Assembly: GCA_018806915.1 (NCBI GenBank)
Contig: JAGKQI010000009.1
Span: 124,001-188,000 of the forward strand
Reading direction: 5' to 3'
Source: Phytophthora colocasiae
Taxonomy: Eukaryota > Oomycota > Peronosporomycetes > Peronosporales > Peronosporaceae
DNA: 64,000 nt
The notes beneath the pieces are model-generated. The model was not told where the DNA came from. It ran no database searches and was given only the letters and a program-made list of their open reading frames with translations. The position numbers and the translations under genes are program-made. This document shows, one piece after another, positions 27,956 to 37,352 of this stretch (its first letter is position 1; each line of letters opens with the position of its first letter).

Positions 27956-30766
27956 TCTTCACCCTGTTCAAGCGAGATCGGAACCAACCTGGGCCTAAAG
28001 ACTGGTGACGAGAGGTGGGGTAGGGCATACAGGGCGTTTACAGCCTTGAAGACCAAGATCGCGTCGACCCCGATCCTTCGCCACTTCGACACGACGAAGT
28101 TACCCGTGGTGATCGTGTACGCTAGTGACTGGGCGATTTCCGCCGCACTAATGCAGGAACACGACCAGATCTACCACCCGGTCGCGTTTGCCAGCCGAAC
28201 CTTGAAGACCAACGAGCTGAATTATAATGTTGCCGAAAAGGAGGTGTTAGCTCTACTTCGGATCTTGGACCTACACTACACCTTGTTGGTGGGACGTCGG
28301 ATCAAGGTCCTAACCCGACACTCGACGCTTGCCTGGCTGTTCAAGTCTGCCGGCCTCCAAGGACGTCTGGGACAATGGTCTGCTCTTCTGTCCCCGTGGA
28401 CACTCGAGATCACGAAGTGTACGAAGGGGGAGGATGAAATACTGGGGGCGATCGCAGCTAACATAACGCCCCGATCGGAGATCGACGAAGCTCTGATCGC
28501 GATCGCGCCGCGAAAGGAGCCAAAACGTCGGATCCAGATGCCGATCCCCACTGTAGACCCAGATGAGGAGTTGTGGGTTATAAGTTTCGACGGATCGGCA
28601 CGCGTAAAACGAGGAGGAGGCGCTTTCAGCGCGATCGTGTGGAGTTTACCAGAGTGGAAGGTGATCAAGGCTAGATCGGATTATGCTGAAAGCCTCACTG
28701 TCAATGAAGCGGAATACCGTGGACTCTTGCTAGGTCTTGGCATGATCGCACAGTTAGAACGCCGCCGTTTGGTCGTTTGTGGCGATTCGAATCTGGTAAT
28801 CCGACAAGTCCGGGGCGAGATCGACTGCAAGGCGCCAGGATTGACGCTACTGAAACAGAAGGTGCTAGATCGCTTGCGGAATTGGGGAGATCACGAGCTG
28901 GTCCATGTGAAGAGAGACTGGAATGGGAGCGCAGATAGCTTGGCGAGTGCCGCGCTGCAGCGAGGAAGCGGGATCGAAGTCCACGATGAGACAGATCGAT
29001 GCGATCTGATCACCCTGAATCGGCTTAATGAGGTGTTGATCCCTCGAGTTGAAGATCGATCTGTGCAAGTGTCGGCAGTAGCCACGCGTGCAGCCCGAGC
29101 GCGACCTGGCGCCGCTGTCTTGCGAGAGGAACTGATCCGGGAGATGCGGGTTGATCGGATCAGGCGAGCCCAGGACGAGGAGGTCTGGATCGCAGGACTA
29201 AAGAAGTACCTGGCTGGGCAGATCGCGGATCTTACTCGAGCCGAATCCGGATCCTACGCCAAGATCGCCTCCGAGTACGAGGTAGATGAACAAGATCTGT
29301 TGTTTTACTGCCCACCAGGGCCGAGATCAAGAGGTGATCGCGATCGCCTGATGAGACTTGTAGTTCCAGAAACGCTACAGCAGGATGTCCTCCACCACTA
29401 TCATACGACTCTGGAAGGAGGACATCAGGGGATCGGACGCACTTATCAGCGGATCCGAGATCATTTCCACTGGAGGGGATTATATCGGAGCGTGCAGCGA
29501 TACGTAGGCGAGTGTGTAGATTGTGAGACCGGGAAGGGGAGGCCCCCGATCCGGGGCGAGTCGCCGGGGAATCTGCAAGCGACATACCCATTCCAGATCA
29601 TAGCGATGGATCACATACCCTCTCTGCCCAGATCTAACAAAGGCAACACCGAACTACTGATCTGGGTCGATCTGTTCACGGGATATGTGATCGCGAAGGC
29701 CAGTTCCTCCCGATCGGCCCAGACCGTCGCGGAATCTTATGAAGAATGCGTGTTCCGCAGATTTGGCGCTAGCGAGATGATCAGGCACGATCGAGAGCCG
29801 GGCTTCATGTCCGACTTCTTCAGATCGTTTAATAGGATCCTGGGGCAACGACAACGGGCGACGATGGCCTACCGACCACAAGCCAATGGGACTGCGGAAC
29901 GGATGGTGCAAACGGCGACTAGGGCGATCAAGATGTATGTTCAAGATCTCGATCAGAAGGACTGGGATGAATACGCGGAGAGACTGACGTTCGCCATTAA
30001 TACGGCTCACGATCGGGTTCGGGGAGATACCCCTCATTACCTGGTACATGGATGGGATCCGAGATCGACGTTGGAGGCAACGATCCCGATCGGATCGACC
30101 AGACGCCACGATCGCGATCCAAGACGGTGGAGGTATCGGGTTCAGAGATACTACCAGCAGTCGCGAGAGCAGGTCAACGCTAGACTACGAGAGGCGATTG
30201 CAGATCGAGCCGATCGGCACAATGAGGATGTCGATACGCATCAGATCGAAGCTGGATCACGAGTTTGGCTATACCTAGATCGTGTGAAGGAAGGGTATGC
30301 ACGTAAACTCGCTCACCTTTGGCACGGCCCGTTCCGTGTTGCAGAGAAGCTCAATGAATTCACGATCAAGCTGGAGATCGCGGGATCTGATTACCATATC
30401 TTTCCAGTGGTCCATGTTTCTAAGCTAAAGCTGGTGCGGAATTTTCCGGATCGACCGCGGGTCGAGTTGACTGTGGATGAAGCAGATCGGCTAGATTTCG
30501 ATGAGATCCTCCTTCCGGAGGACAGTTGGGTCCCAGATCTGGATGCCGACGAGTACGAGGTCGAACGGATCTCGGACATGCGAAGTGGGAAACGGACTCG
30601 CTACGGCCGGATCTATCGTGAATTCCTGGTGCACTGGGTCGGTTATGATGAACCAACTTGGGTCGACGAAGCTGATCTTAACTGTGGAGCCATACTGAGC
30701 GCGTTCCTACGTGATCATGCTAACCGAAATCGGTTTGGCGTGATGCAGTCGCACGAAGAGGTGTAG
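27953..30766 (+). CDS. Gypsy-A1 dual RNase H, integrase and chromodomain
   Basis: 937-codon frame. Residues ~20-150 are the Gypsy RNase H (VIVYASDWAISAALMQEHD; NYNVAEKEVLAL), but the third acidic site reads TRHSTL where TDH is usual, so it is probably inactive. Residues ~205-330 are a second, archaeal-type RNase H with an apparently complete D-E-D-D set (FDGSA, NEAEYRG, CGDSN, SADSLAS). The integrase HHCC finger follows (HYHTTLEGGHQG; CVDC), then DDE at ~551, ~612 and ~648 (MDHIPSL; RHDREPG; PQANGTAERMVQ). A chromodomain at ~867-925 (YEVERISDM; FLVHWVGYDEPTW) closes it. Dual RNase H Gypsy elements are known from plants and oomycetes. Confidence 0.9.
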   Translation: MSSPCSSEIGTNLGLKTGDERWGRAYRAFTALKTKIASTPILRHFDTTKLPVVIVYASDWAISAALMQEHDQIYHPVAFASRTLKTNELNYNVAEKEVLALLRILDLHYTLLVGRRIKVLTRHSTLAWLFKSAGLQGRLGQWSALLSPWTLEITKCTKGEDEILGAIAANITPRSEIDEALIAIAPRKEPKRRIQMPIPTVDPDEELWVISFDGSARVKRGGGAFSAIVWSLPEWKVIKARSDYAESLTVNEAEYRGLLLGLGMIAQLERRRLVVCGDSNLVIRQVRGEIDCKAPGLTLLKQKVLDRLRNWGDHELVHVKRDWNGSADSLASAALQRGSGIEVHDETDRCDLITLNRLNEVLIPRVEDRSVQVSAVATRAARARPGAAVLREELIREMRVDRIRRAQDEEVWIAGLKKYLAGQIADLTRAESGSYAKIASEYEVDEQDLLFYCPPGPRSRGDRDRLMRLVVPETLQQDVLHHYHTTLEGGHQGIGRTYQRIRDHFHWRGLYRSVQRYVGECVDCETGKGRPPIRGESPGNLQATYPFQIIAMDHIPSLPRSNKGNTELLIWVDLFTGYVIAKASSSRSAQTVAESYEECVFRRFGASEMIRHDREPGFMSDFFRSFNRILGQRQRATMAYRPQANGTAERMVQTATRAIKMYVQDLDQKDWDEYAERLTFAINTAHDRVRGDTPHYLVHGWDPRSTLEATIPIGSTRRHDRDPRRWRYRVQRYYQQSREQVNARLREAIADRADRHNEDVDTHQIEAGSRVWLYLDRVKEGYARKLAHLWHGPFRVAEKLNEFTIKLEIAGSDYHIFPVVHVSKLKLVRNFPDRPRVELTVDEADRLDFDEILLPEDSWVPDLDADEYEVERISDMRSGKRTRYGRIYREFLVHWVGYDEPTWVDEADLNCGAILSAFLRDHANRNRFGVMQSHEEV

Positions 30767-31103
30767 ACGCAGAGAAGGCGACGTGACCGGGTCACAACGC
30801 CGAGATCGCGGATGCTGATCTAGATGTCTATCTGGATCGGATGTGGAGATTTTATATTTTTCGTGGAGATTTTATATTTTTCTTGTATATGCATGTGAAA
30901 CCGGAGTGATTGGATGGAAGGTGTGGAGATTTCAAAGATGCTAAGTGGGATCGAAACTGTGGAGTAAGTATGGAGAAGAACGCTGGTTTTTGAAGCTGGA
31001 AAGATTACGTGGAATTGAAAAGAGGCTAGGCTGGAGTCAGGATCGCGTGGCGAAGTACCGGATCGTGATAGAGAATATGTAAGCGTGCTGACCGACTCCG
31101 GGC
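30767..31103. other. Spacer between convergent pol and antisense ORFs of A1
   Basis: No ORF. It holds two exact tandem copies of a 20-bp AT-rich unit (GTGGAGATTTTATATTTTTC, 30843-30882). A2 has the same pair at 54433-54472. The position between converging transcription units suggests a 3'-end processing or termination role on one or both strands; this is inference. Confidence 0.6.
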
Positions 31104-32804
31104 TCAGCTGATCACCTCCGGACTGGTCGAGATCGCGGGATCAGGAGTCCCAGGAGGTGTAGGTGGAGCAGGCGGGTTAAACTTGTTTTCGAGCCGTGGG
31201 ATCTGCCGGGACGGGTGATCTGCCGGCCGATCGCGGTAATGGTTGCGCCAAGGGTCCTCCTGATCGCATTCTGCCAACGCAGAGATCAGATCGGTGGGCT
31301 CCGGTCGGTTCAGAGTCGGCTGGGCCAGGTTAGCCATTCGGGAGGCCGATCCGGGGTACCAGTATACCCGATCACGGATAGTAGGGAAGTGCAGGAAGTA
31401 GGGATCGAGCAGAAGATCAATGTCCGCCCACATCGCCCTCATCATGGGCAGGAATCGTCCCAACAGCAGCCGCCAACGTTCTCCGGTACGGCTACGCCGT
31501 TGCCGACGCTCGAGGTAATACCGACGGAGATCAGGATCAGCTTCATACATCGCCTTCGTGATCTCGAGATAATGGGTCGATTCCCAGTAGGCCTGCAGGT
31601 GATCTGACTCGAAGGCGGCGTAGGCATCCGCGATCTGCCCCAGCATGGTTCCAGCACGACGATGTAGACCGAGATCGAAGGTGAGGGGGGCCGGTCGGTT
31701 GCGGAGCACCTCCCAAGGTCGGGTAGCAAGTAGGGCCTGCACGTTGGGCCCAGTGATCAGGCTAGCCAACCAACCGACCCCGGCTCGGGAAGGGCGATTA
31801 GCCGGTGATCTCGCGGGGTAGAGGAATCCGGGAGGTAGCAGCAGCCTCTTGGACAATGTGGAGAGGATCATACCGACGATCGCCAAAGTTCCGACGAACA
31901 TCGGATCCCACGGGAAGACATCGCCAGCCGCAAACTGCCGGACGTTCGCATACCCGGGAATAGACGAGCTGATCGCGAACAGGAGGGTGCAGCTGGGGCG
32001 TGGCGAGCCGCCGGGAGAGCCGCCACCCGGAGATTCCCCACCGGGAGGGCTCCCGCCAGCTGGACTACCCCTCGGGGACCCCTGAGGAGAAGTGATCGGA
32101 GTCTGTGGGGAACTGCCGCCCGGAGGTGTCGGCTGCGCCGGAGGCGTCGATGGAGCAGGCCCCCCTTGATCACCGGATGCTGGAGGAGGATTTCCATGCC
32201 GGCGGTGCCACGACAGCGATCGGAGTATCGTAGCCCGAAGAGCGTCGTCGGATCCAGCGCCAGAATCCTCCGCGTCATCGTCATGCTCTGGATCGGGTTT
32301 ACGTTTGGACCGATCCGAGCCACCCTTCTTCGGGGAAGGTGCTTCCACGGTCACTTGCGAGGTGGCCTGGGTGCGATCTGCTTCCTCCGCATCCGGCCCA
32401 GTCGGGATCGCGGGTTCAGGACCCAGATCGAAGGGGTCTGGGCTTTCCTCGTGCTTTTCTTCGAGCTCGGTCGCCTGGGCCTGGCCACCGGGTTGGTCTC
32501 CAGCGGGAACATCAGGTGGGGCCGCGTCGTGATCGGCCGGGGGAGGCTCCGTCCGCGAGGTCTTGTGCGGGGGCGATGTAGCAGGAGATGGGGGCGGACT
32601 GAGAGCACGTTTGACCCCCCGTTCATCTTGAGCAGCGCGGAGCCGAGACACCATTTCGGTCAGGACGTTGGTGGTCGCCATTACGTCACCTTCTGCCTGA
32701 TCGTAGTTCTCCTGCAATGCCTGAAGACTCGCTTCTAACTCCTGCACTTCGGCATGGGTACCGATCAGATCATCCTCTACGACAAACAGAATATGAGTGA
32801 TCAT
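31104..32804 (-). CDS. Gypsy-A1 antisense ORF b (566 aa)
   Basis: Opposite strand to pol. ATG 32804 (MITHILFVVEDDLIGTHAEV) opens a short coiled coil (~residues 15-60), then a Pro/Ser/Asp/Glu-rich disordered region with Gly-Ser-Pro repeats (GGSPPGGESPGGGSPGGSP, ~residues 230-275). A hydrophobic segment near residues 275-320 (FVGTLAIVGMILSTL) could be a membrane span. An Arg/Leu/Tyr-rich, probably folded part follows (LEITKAMYEADPDLRRYYLE). No database family is recognised. It lies 17 bp downstream of ORF a and may once have been one protein with it. An envelope-like role has been proposed for extra ORFs of some LTR elements, but nothing here proves it. Confidence 0.6.
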   Translation of the reverse strand: MITHILFVVEDDLIGTHAEVQELEASLQALQENYDQAEGDVMATTNVLTEMVSRLRAAQDERGVKRALSPPPSPATSPPHKTSRTEPPPADHDAAPPDVPAGDQPGGQAQATELEEKHEESPDPFDLGPEPAIPTGPDAEEADRTQATSQVTVEAPSPKKGGSDRSKRKPDPEHDDDAEDSGAGSDDALRATILRSLSWHRRHGNPPPASGDQGGPAPSTPPAQPTPPGGSSPQTPITSPQGSPRGSPAGGSPPGGESPGGGSPGGSPRPSCTLLFAISSSIPGYANVRQFAAGDVFPWDPMFVGTLAIVGMILSTLSKRLLLPPGFLYPARSPANRPSRAGVGWLASLITGPNVQALLATRPWEVLRNRPAPLTFDLGLHRRAGTMLGQIADAYAAFESDHLQAYWESTHYLEITKAMYEADPDLRRYYLERRQRRSRTGERWRLLLGRFLPMMRAMWADIDLLLDPYFLHFPTIRDRVYWYPGSASRMANLAQPTLNRPEPTDLISALAECDQEDPWRNHYRDRPADHPSRQIPRLENKFNPPAPPTPPGTPDPAISTSPEVIS

Positions 32805-32821
32805 GGTCAGGTGGAGGGGAT

Positions 32822-33701
32822 CTAGACTATATGCGCACCTAGACGAGTGGATCGTTGTCGCTCGGCGCTGAGATCCGCCTGTGCTCTGTCACGATCTGCG
32901 AACGCTTGGTCTCGTTCCACGAGTAGGCGATCCCGCTCCGAAGTGACTCGGTTCAGTTCGGAGTTAGCGTGGGCGAGTTGATCGGTGGCTAGGTCACGTT
33001 CACCAGCGATACTGGTCAGGGAAGCGATGGCTCGGGCGGAGTCCGCCAAGGCTCGATCTCGCTCAGCCAGGGCCAATCGGGTGGGAGCCCCTGTCGAAGG
33101 CGTGGGGCTGGAATCCAGTTGGAGATGTGCAAGATCAGCCGAGATCCGGTTGTAGCTGGCCTTGGCAGTGATGGAGTCTTGCTTCGCCTCAGCCAGATCG
33201 CAAGCATGGATCCGGGCTTCCGCCTGGAGATCCTGGATCTCGTTGGTGGCTTGTTCCACCTCTTCGGTCAGACGATCCCTGTCCTCTGTAGCTCGATCTA
33301 GGTCTGCCTGGGCAGAGTTGAGACGCCGCGCGAACTCGTCGCGTTCCGATCGGAGCTGGTGAACCTGCATACGCAATCCATCGAGATCAGAGGCTTCCTC
33401 CGCGAGATCAGCGATCTCGCGCTCCAGACGCGCAATCTCGCCCTGCTGGTCTGCCCGGAACCGCTCCATGGCGTCGACATGCGCCCGAAGTTCCATGGCT
33501 TCACGACTTAGTTGATCACGTTCGCGCACCAGGCGATCCCACCCTGGACTGCCCGGCATCGGCCCAGCCTCATCGGTCTGGAGCCGGACCCGACGAACGT
33601 CGCGAGATGTCGGAATGGGGAGATGGCGGACCGGGGGATCTTGGGGAATCGGGAGGTGTAGGCAAATAATCGCTCCCGGGATCACTTCCTTGCTGGCTCA
33701 T
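32822..33701 (-). CDS. Gypsy-A1 antisense ORF a (coiled coil)
   Basis: The probable start is ATG 33701 (MSQQGSDPGSDYLPTPPDSP), with a Ser/Pro-rich N-terminus. A 20-bp gap relative to A2 near 33,575 shifts the frame into a ~250-residue coiled coil (DRLVRERDQLSREAMELRAH; LDRATEDRDRLTEEVEQATN) that ends TAG at 32822. The E1 ORF at 39176-40716 and the split E2 ORF are homologous in position and design. Function unknown. Confidence 0.65.
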
Positions 33702-33818
33702 GGAGACTGGAAGGGATCCGTTGGTGGTGGTCGAAGTGTTGTCGGGGTGACTTGTGCCTTGGACTGAAGATTGGAGAATGAGACCTGAAGTGGACCGAGA
33801 CGGACCAACTTGCAGGCT

Positions 33819-33827
33819 GGGGGCGGA
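33819..33827 (+). promoter_or_regulatory. Gypsy-A1 polypurine tract
   Basis: GGGGGCGGA directly before the 3' LTR; the same tract precedes the A2 3' LTR and, inverted, borders the E1 and E2 LTRs. Confidence 0.75.
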
Positions 33828-35168
33828 TGTGGTGAAGCGCGAATAAGAAATCCGAGAAAAGGCAACGTCAGGCCCTAAGAGAGTCGGATCAAGCGACAGG
33901 GGCCTCTGGCGAAGCAAGATGTCAGTTGATGACCCCAGATTGCGCGAACGATGGCTGACGAATGGATCCAGATCGATGTTCGTCTGGATCTCGCCAGCGA
34001 TGAATGGATGGCGTCTTGGTCAAGTGAGACTAAGTGATTGGAGAACCCGTCGTGCGGTCCCGCGTGGCGGCTCAGGGTCGGAGGAGAAAAGGGCGCCTTG
34101 CCTGAGGTCGCATGAGAAGGAGATCAAGGCGGCAGAGGGTCGGGATCGGTGTGATCTATGGTGGGCCGGTGACAACATAACCGTGAGATGCTGCCGAGGG
34201 ACCTGATGGCAGTGTTAGTCGCGTGGGGAGTGGTGATCAAGTCTGGGAAGCTCAAGACCTGGAATGTCGACGACGCAGGCACGCGAGATCAAGTATGAAG
34301 GCTGCTGATCGGGATCATTGTTCAAGACGGTGGACCAAGATCGATGACCGAGATGGTTGATCGAGATCGGCTGATCGGCTGATCGCCAGATCGGCTGATC
34401 GCCAGATCGGCAGATCGAGATCGCGATCAGGGGTTAGGTGAGATCAAGATCGAAGATCGGAAGGGCAGCTGTGTAGCCGGATGTCAGGTAATCGTAGGAT
34501 AGCAGATGAGGATGAGGCTAGTAGACATAGGAATAACCATAAACAGAATCGAATTTGCTCTGGACATCACAAGTGCCTTCGTTCAAGACCGGAACTGGGA
34601 ATTACATTGGCCCCCCGGCATCAAGAAGGTAAGGAGAAGAGATCTAGCATAGAGGTTAATTCTGGATAATACATTGGCCAGTTTTACCCTATCTAGTGAT
34701 CTATCCTTTACGTGCGAACTACGGATCGGAAGGAATTGGCTGCTTGGCCTGACGATCTCGTCGACTCTCAACCCATCAAGACACCCGCTATAGGAAGCGG
34801 CAAGCATCGTAAAGGAAGGGATCAGATCCCCAACATTGGACCTTTGGAAGACCTGGATCGAAGACCAGGTGACCGGATCAAGGCTCGAGAACTCGCCTGT
34901 GACCCGGATCAACCCCTCCGAGGTAGAGTGAAGTATTCCCACGCTATCTCACACCCCCTACGTCACCCAAGACATTCTTCTCGTCCCAAGACATCTTCAG
35001 AAGTCACCTGGAAGAGCGTAACCCGCCTACCGACGGGTACACAAGGTGAACACTACACGCAGCAAGATCACGGATCATCGGGGGACCCCCTCCGTTAGTC
35101 GGTGTCTGGGCGCAAGTGGCGATCGCGATCGGCCTCAACCAGATTTTGGCCAGATCCGCTCCACCACA
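33828..35168 (+). repeat. Gypsy-A1 3' LTR (1341 bp)
   Basis: Nearly identical to the 5' LTR: one G is missing in a G run near 34,197, and T replaces C near 35,099. Confidence 0.95.
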
Positions 35169-36233
35169 AGTTCGCTGCCGGTATACGAGAGTCACTCTGA
35201 TAGCACTCGTTTGGAGTCTGGCGTGCCAATATCTGAAGGTCGTGGTAGCTCTCTGACGACTGACGCGCCTGTGCCAAGTGTTATTGGGACCTCGCGTACG
35301 TCTGATGACCATTCGTCGGGACTCCAGACCTCTCGTGGAAGCTCCACAGACTCGTCGCTGATGTCCATGAGTCGAGGGGCGTCTGCACATATGCCGTTGT
35401 CTGTCGGAGGTCTGGCGATGATAGCCCAAGGTGCTGAAGCCGGAGGGATGCTCGCCGGAGAGTCTATGGGAATCCACGTGACACGAACAATGATGCCGGT
35501 GAAGTCGGAGCCCGATGACTTCGAGATGTTGGAAGAGAATCCGGAGTTTCCAAAAGTGAAGTCCGAGAGACAGTTGGCTACCAGAGATTCTGTTCACCGG
35601 ACGCCAGAAGCTCCATCATCGTCCGTCTCGAGTCGTGGGAGAAGCCACCAGAGCAGGCACCAGAGTCTGAAGAGCGAGGATCACCAGAAAGTGTCTTCCA
35701 GACGCTTGAGTTCCGTTGCGTCAAGCCATACACGAAGTTCCCAGAGATCAGGCCCAGCGCAGATCGAATTGAACGCTATGCGGCAGCAACAGGAATGGCA
35801 GCGTCGAATGGAACAGGAGCAGAAGGAATTTCTGGCCAGAGAACGTCTGGAATCCATGGAGCGTGAACGTCGACGTGAACAACGAAAACTTGATACGCGC
35901 CAGCAGATCCAGACACTTACCGACCGACTACTCGAGTCTGAGAGCGCCAGACTGGAAGCCCAGAGACGCGTGGATGACTTGGAAGAACGTCGGAGTCAAG
36001 CGTCAGAGTCCAAGCTCAAGTACCATTCGAAATCGTCTGAGAGACAGGTGTCCGACGAACAAGTTTCTGGTGAACAGTTTTCCGACGTACAGCGTCTCGA
36101 GACCGAGTTTGCAGATCGCTGGAAACAACGGGAAGCCGAGGCCGAAGCCGAACGTTCGCGTTGGGCAGACGAGCTGAAACGTGACTGGATTTCGCAAATG
36201 GAGACCTTACGACAGCGGGTGCACGACGTGTAG
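35169..36233 (+). CDS. Family B gag-like ORF, second part
   Basis: Continues the frame of 20226-21537 after the A1 insertion (SSLPVYESHSDSTRLESGVP). Ser/Glu-rich, then a strongly charged helical region rich in Arg, Glu and Gln (MRQQQEWQRRMEQEQKEFLA), probably coiled coil, ending TAG at 36231. Words such as SDEQVSGEQFSDVQ are internally repetitive. The next ~570 bp (36234-36802) carry related sequence in broken frames (SERDRERENSQN), so the original protein probably ran on into the capsid region. Confidence 0.65.
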   Translation, partial: SSLPVYESHSDSTRLESGVPISEGRGSSLTTDAPVPSVIGTSRTSDDHSSGLQTSRGSSTDSSLMSMSRGASAHMPLSVGGLAMIAQGAEAGGMLAGESMGIHVTRTMMPVKSEPDDFEMLEENPEFPKVKSERQLATRDSVHRTPEAPSSSVSSRGRSHQSRHQSLKSEDHQKVSSRRLSSVASSHTRSSQRSGPAQIELNAMRQQQEWQRRMEQEQKEFLARERLESMERERRREQRKLDTRQQIQTLTDRLLESESARLEAQRRVDDLEERRSQASESKLKYHSKSSERQVSDEQVSGEQFSDVQRLETEFADRWKQREAEAEAERSRWADELKRDWISQMETLRQRVHDV

Positions 36234-36802
36234 TCGGAGCGCGACAGGGAGCGGGAAAATTCCCAGAACATGCAGCGTTTTCCAGGCCGCAGAATTGAGG
36301 AACCTTCGTGCAACATTGTCCCAAGTTCAAGGGGTCGCCCACCCTGAAGTAGCAACTTCAAGTCGGATCTCTGGTGAACATGACCCTAAACCGGCAACCG
36401 GACTTCTGGTGAACAGTCGGGATACGGGAGATTGCACACCTGGGGCTAGGGGATCAGAAGGAGTCGCCAGTAGGGGTAGGGTTACACCCATTAAAACGAC
36501 GGAAGCCCTCTTCCCCTACGGAGATCGACCGAAACCAAGCGCGCGAAGGCTGGAAGGCATGGCGCGGCCACCGCGGCCGCTACGACGACCCAGACGGCTC
36601 AAGCGGCTCCCCTGACCGAGGTCAAGACCGAAGGAAGACGCCCAGCGACTCCCAGGCGCGATGGACACCGGAAACCCAGTGGAAGACGCTCTGAAGATGG
36701 CCGGGACGCTCCTCGAAGGCCTGGAAGACGCAGGAATGACTAGACCCGGGTGGAAGCTCAAGTGACTCAAGCTCGGACTCAAGTGATTCGTCTTCTGATG
36801 AC

Positions 36803-37351
36803 TTGGATCCTCCGGAGGTTGTAAACCTGACTTCTGCGTCCCAGGGACAAGCTGGAGCGACCCTGTTGACTATGAGGCCCTTCATAAACTCAAGTATCAT
36901 CGGAGAATTTGATCCCCGAGCGACATTACGGGAGCGTGTTCACTGGTGGGAGCGCTTCGTGAACATGGCATCTCAGGGAGCGTGGACGAACAAGACCCGC
37001 ATTCAAGAGCTCAAGCTGAAGCTCCGAGTGTCTGCCAGAGATTGGTTTAACCAGCTTCCGAAGAGCGTTTCCCGTGACTGGAAAGAATTATCATCGGAGT
37101 TTCGCAGGCGCTATTGCAAGGCCCGGTCATCATACTCCGAGAGATATTTCACGATGGAAATGAAGAGTTCCGAGACTCCGTTGGACTTCTTCTATCGCCT
37201 GAACTCAGCCGCCGGAAAAGCTGAGGTAGACTTCAGAAATTCCTCCAGACGTCTGGAGAAACACGTTCTGAGGTACATCACCAAGCTGAAGGACGAGCGT
37301 CTGAAGATCGCGTTACAAGGCCGGAAGTTCAGGAGTATCTCGGACTTGTAA
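36803..37351 (+). CDS. Family B gag capsid domain
   Basis: MRPFINSSIIGEFDPRATLR, ERFVNMASQGAWTNKTRIQE and ETPLDFFYRLNSAAGKAEVD form a Ty3-type retrotransposon gag capsid block. It ends at a stop (TAA 37349) and the nucleocapsid follows in another frame. Confidence 0.75.
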   Translation: MDPPEVVNLTSASQGQAGATLLTMRPFINSSIIGEFDPRATLRERVHWWERFVNMASQGAWTNKTRIQELKLKLRVSARDWFNQLPKSVSRDWKELSSEFRRRYCKARSSYSERYFTMEMKSSETPLDFFYRLNSAAGKAEVDFRNSSRRLEKHVLRYITKLKDERLKIALQGRKFRSISDL

Positions 37352-37352
37352 T

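Larger units (their letters stand above)
21538..35168 (+). mobile_element. Gypsy-A1: full-length Ty3/Gypsy element with dual RNase H, chromodomain and antisense ORFs
   Basis: 13,631 bp. LTRs at 21538-22879 and 33828-35168 differ by one substitution and one indel that I could see. The target duplication AGTT lies at 21534-21537 and 35169-35172. Inside: primer site, gag, protease, RT, two RNase H domains, integrase with chromodomain, a spacer, then two ORFs on the minus strand, a purine tract and the 3' LTR. Several single-base frame breaks and a few deletions make it look non-autonomous as sequenced. It is inserted in the family B gag-like ORF. Confidence 0.95.
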
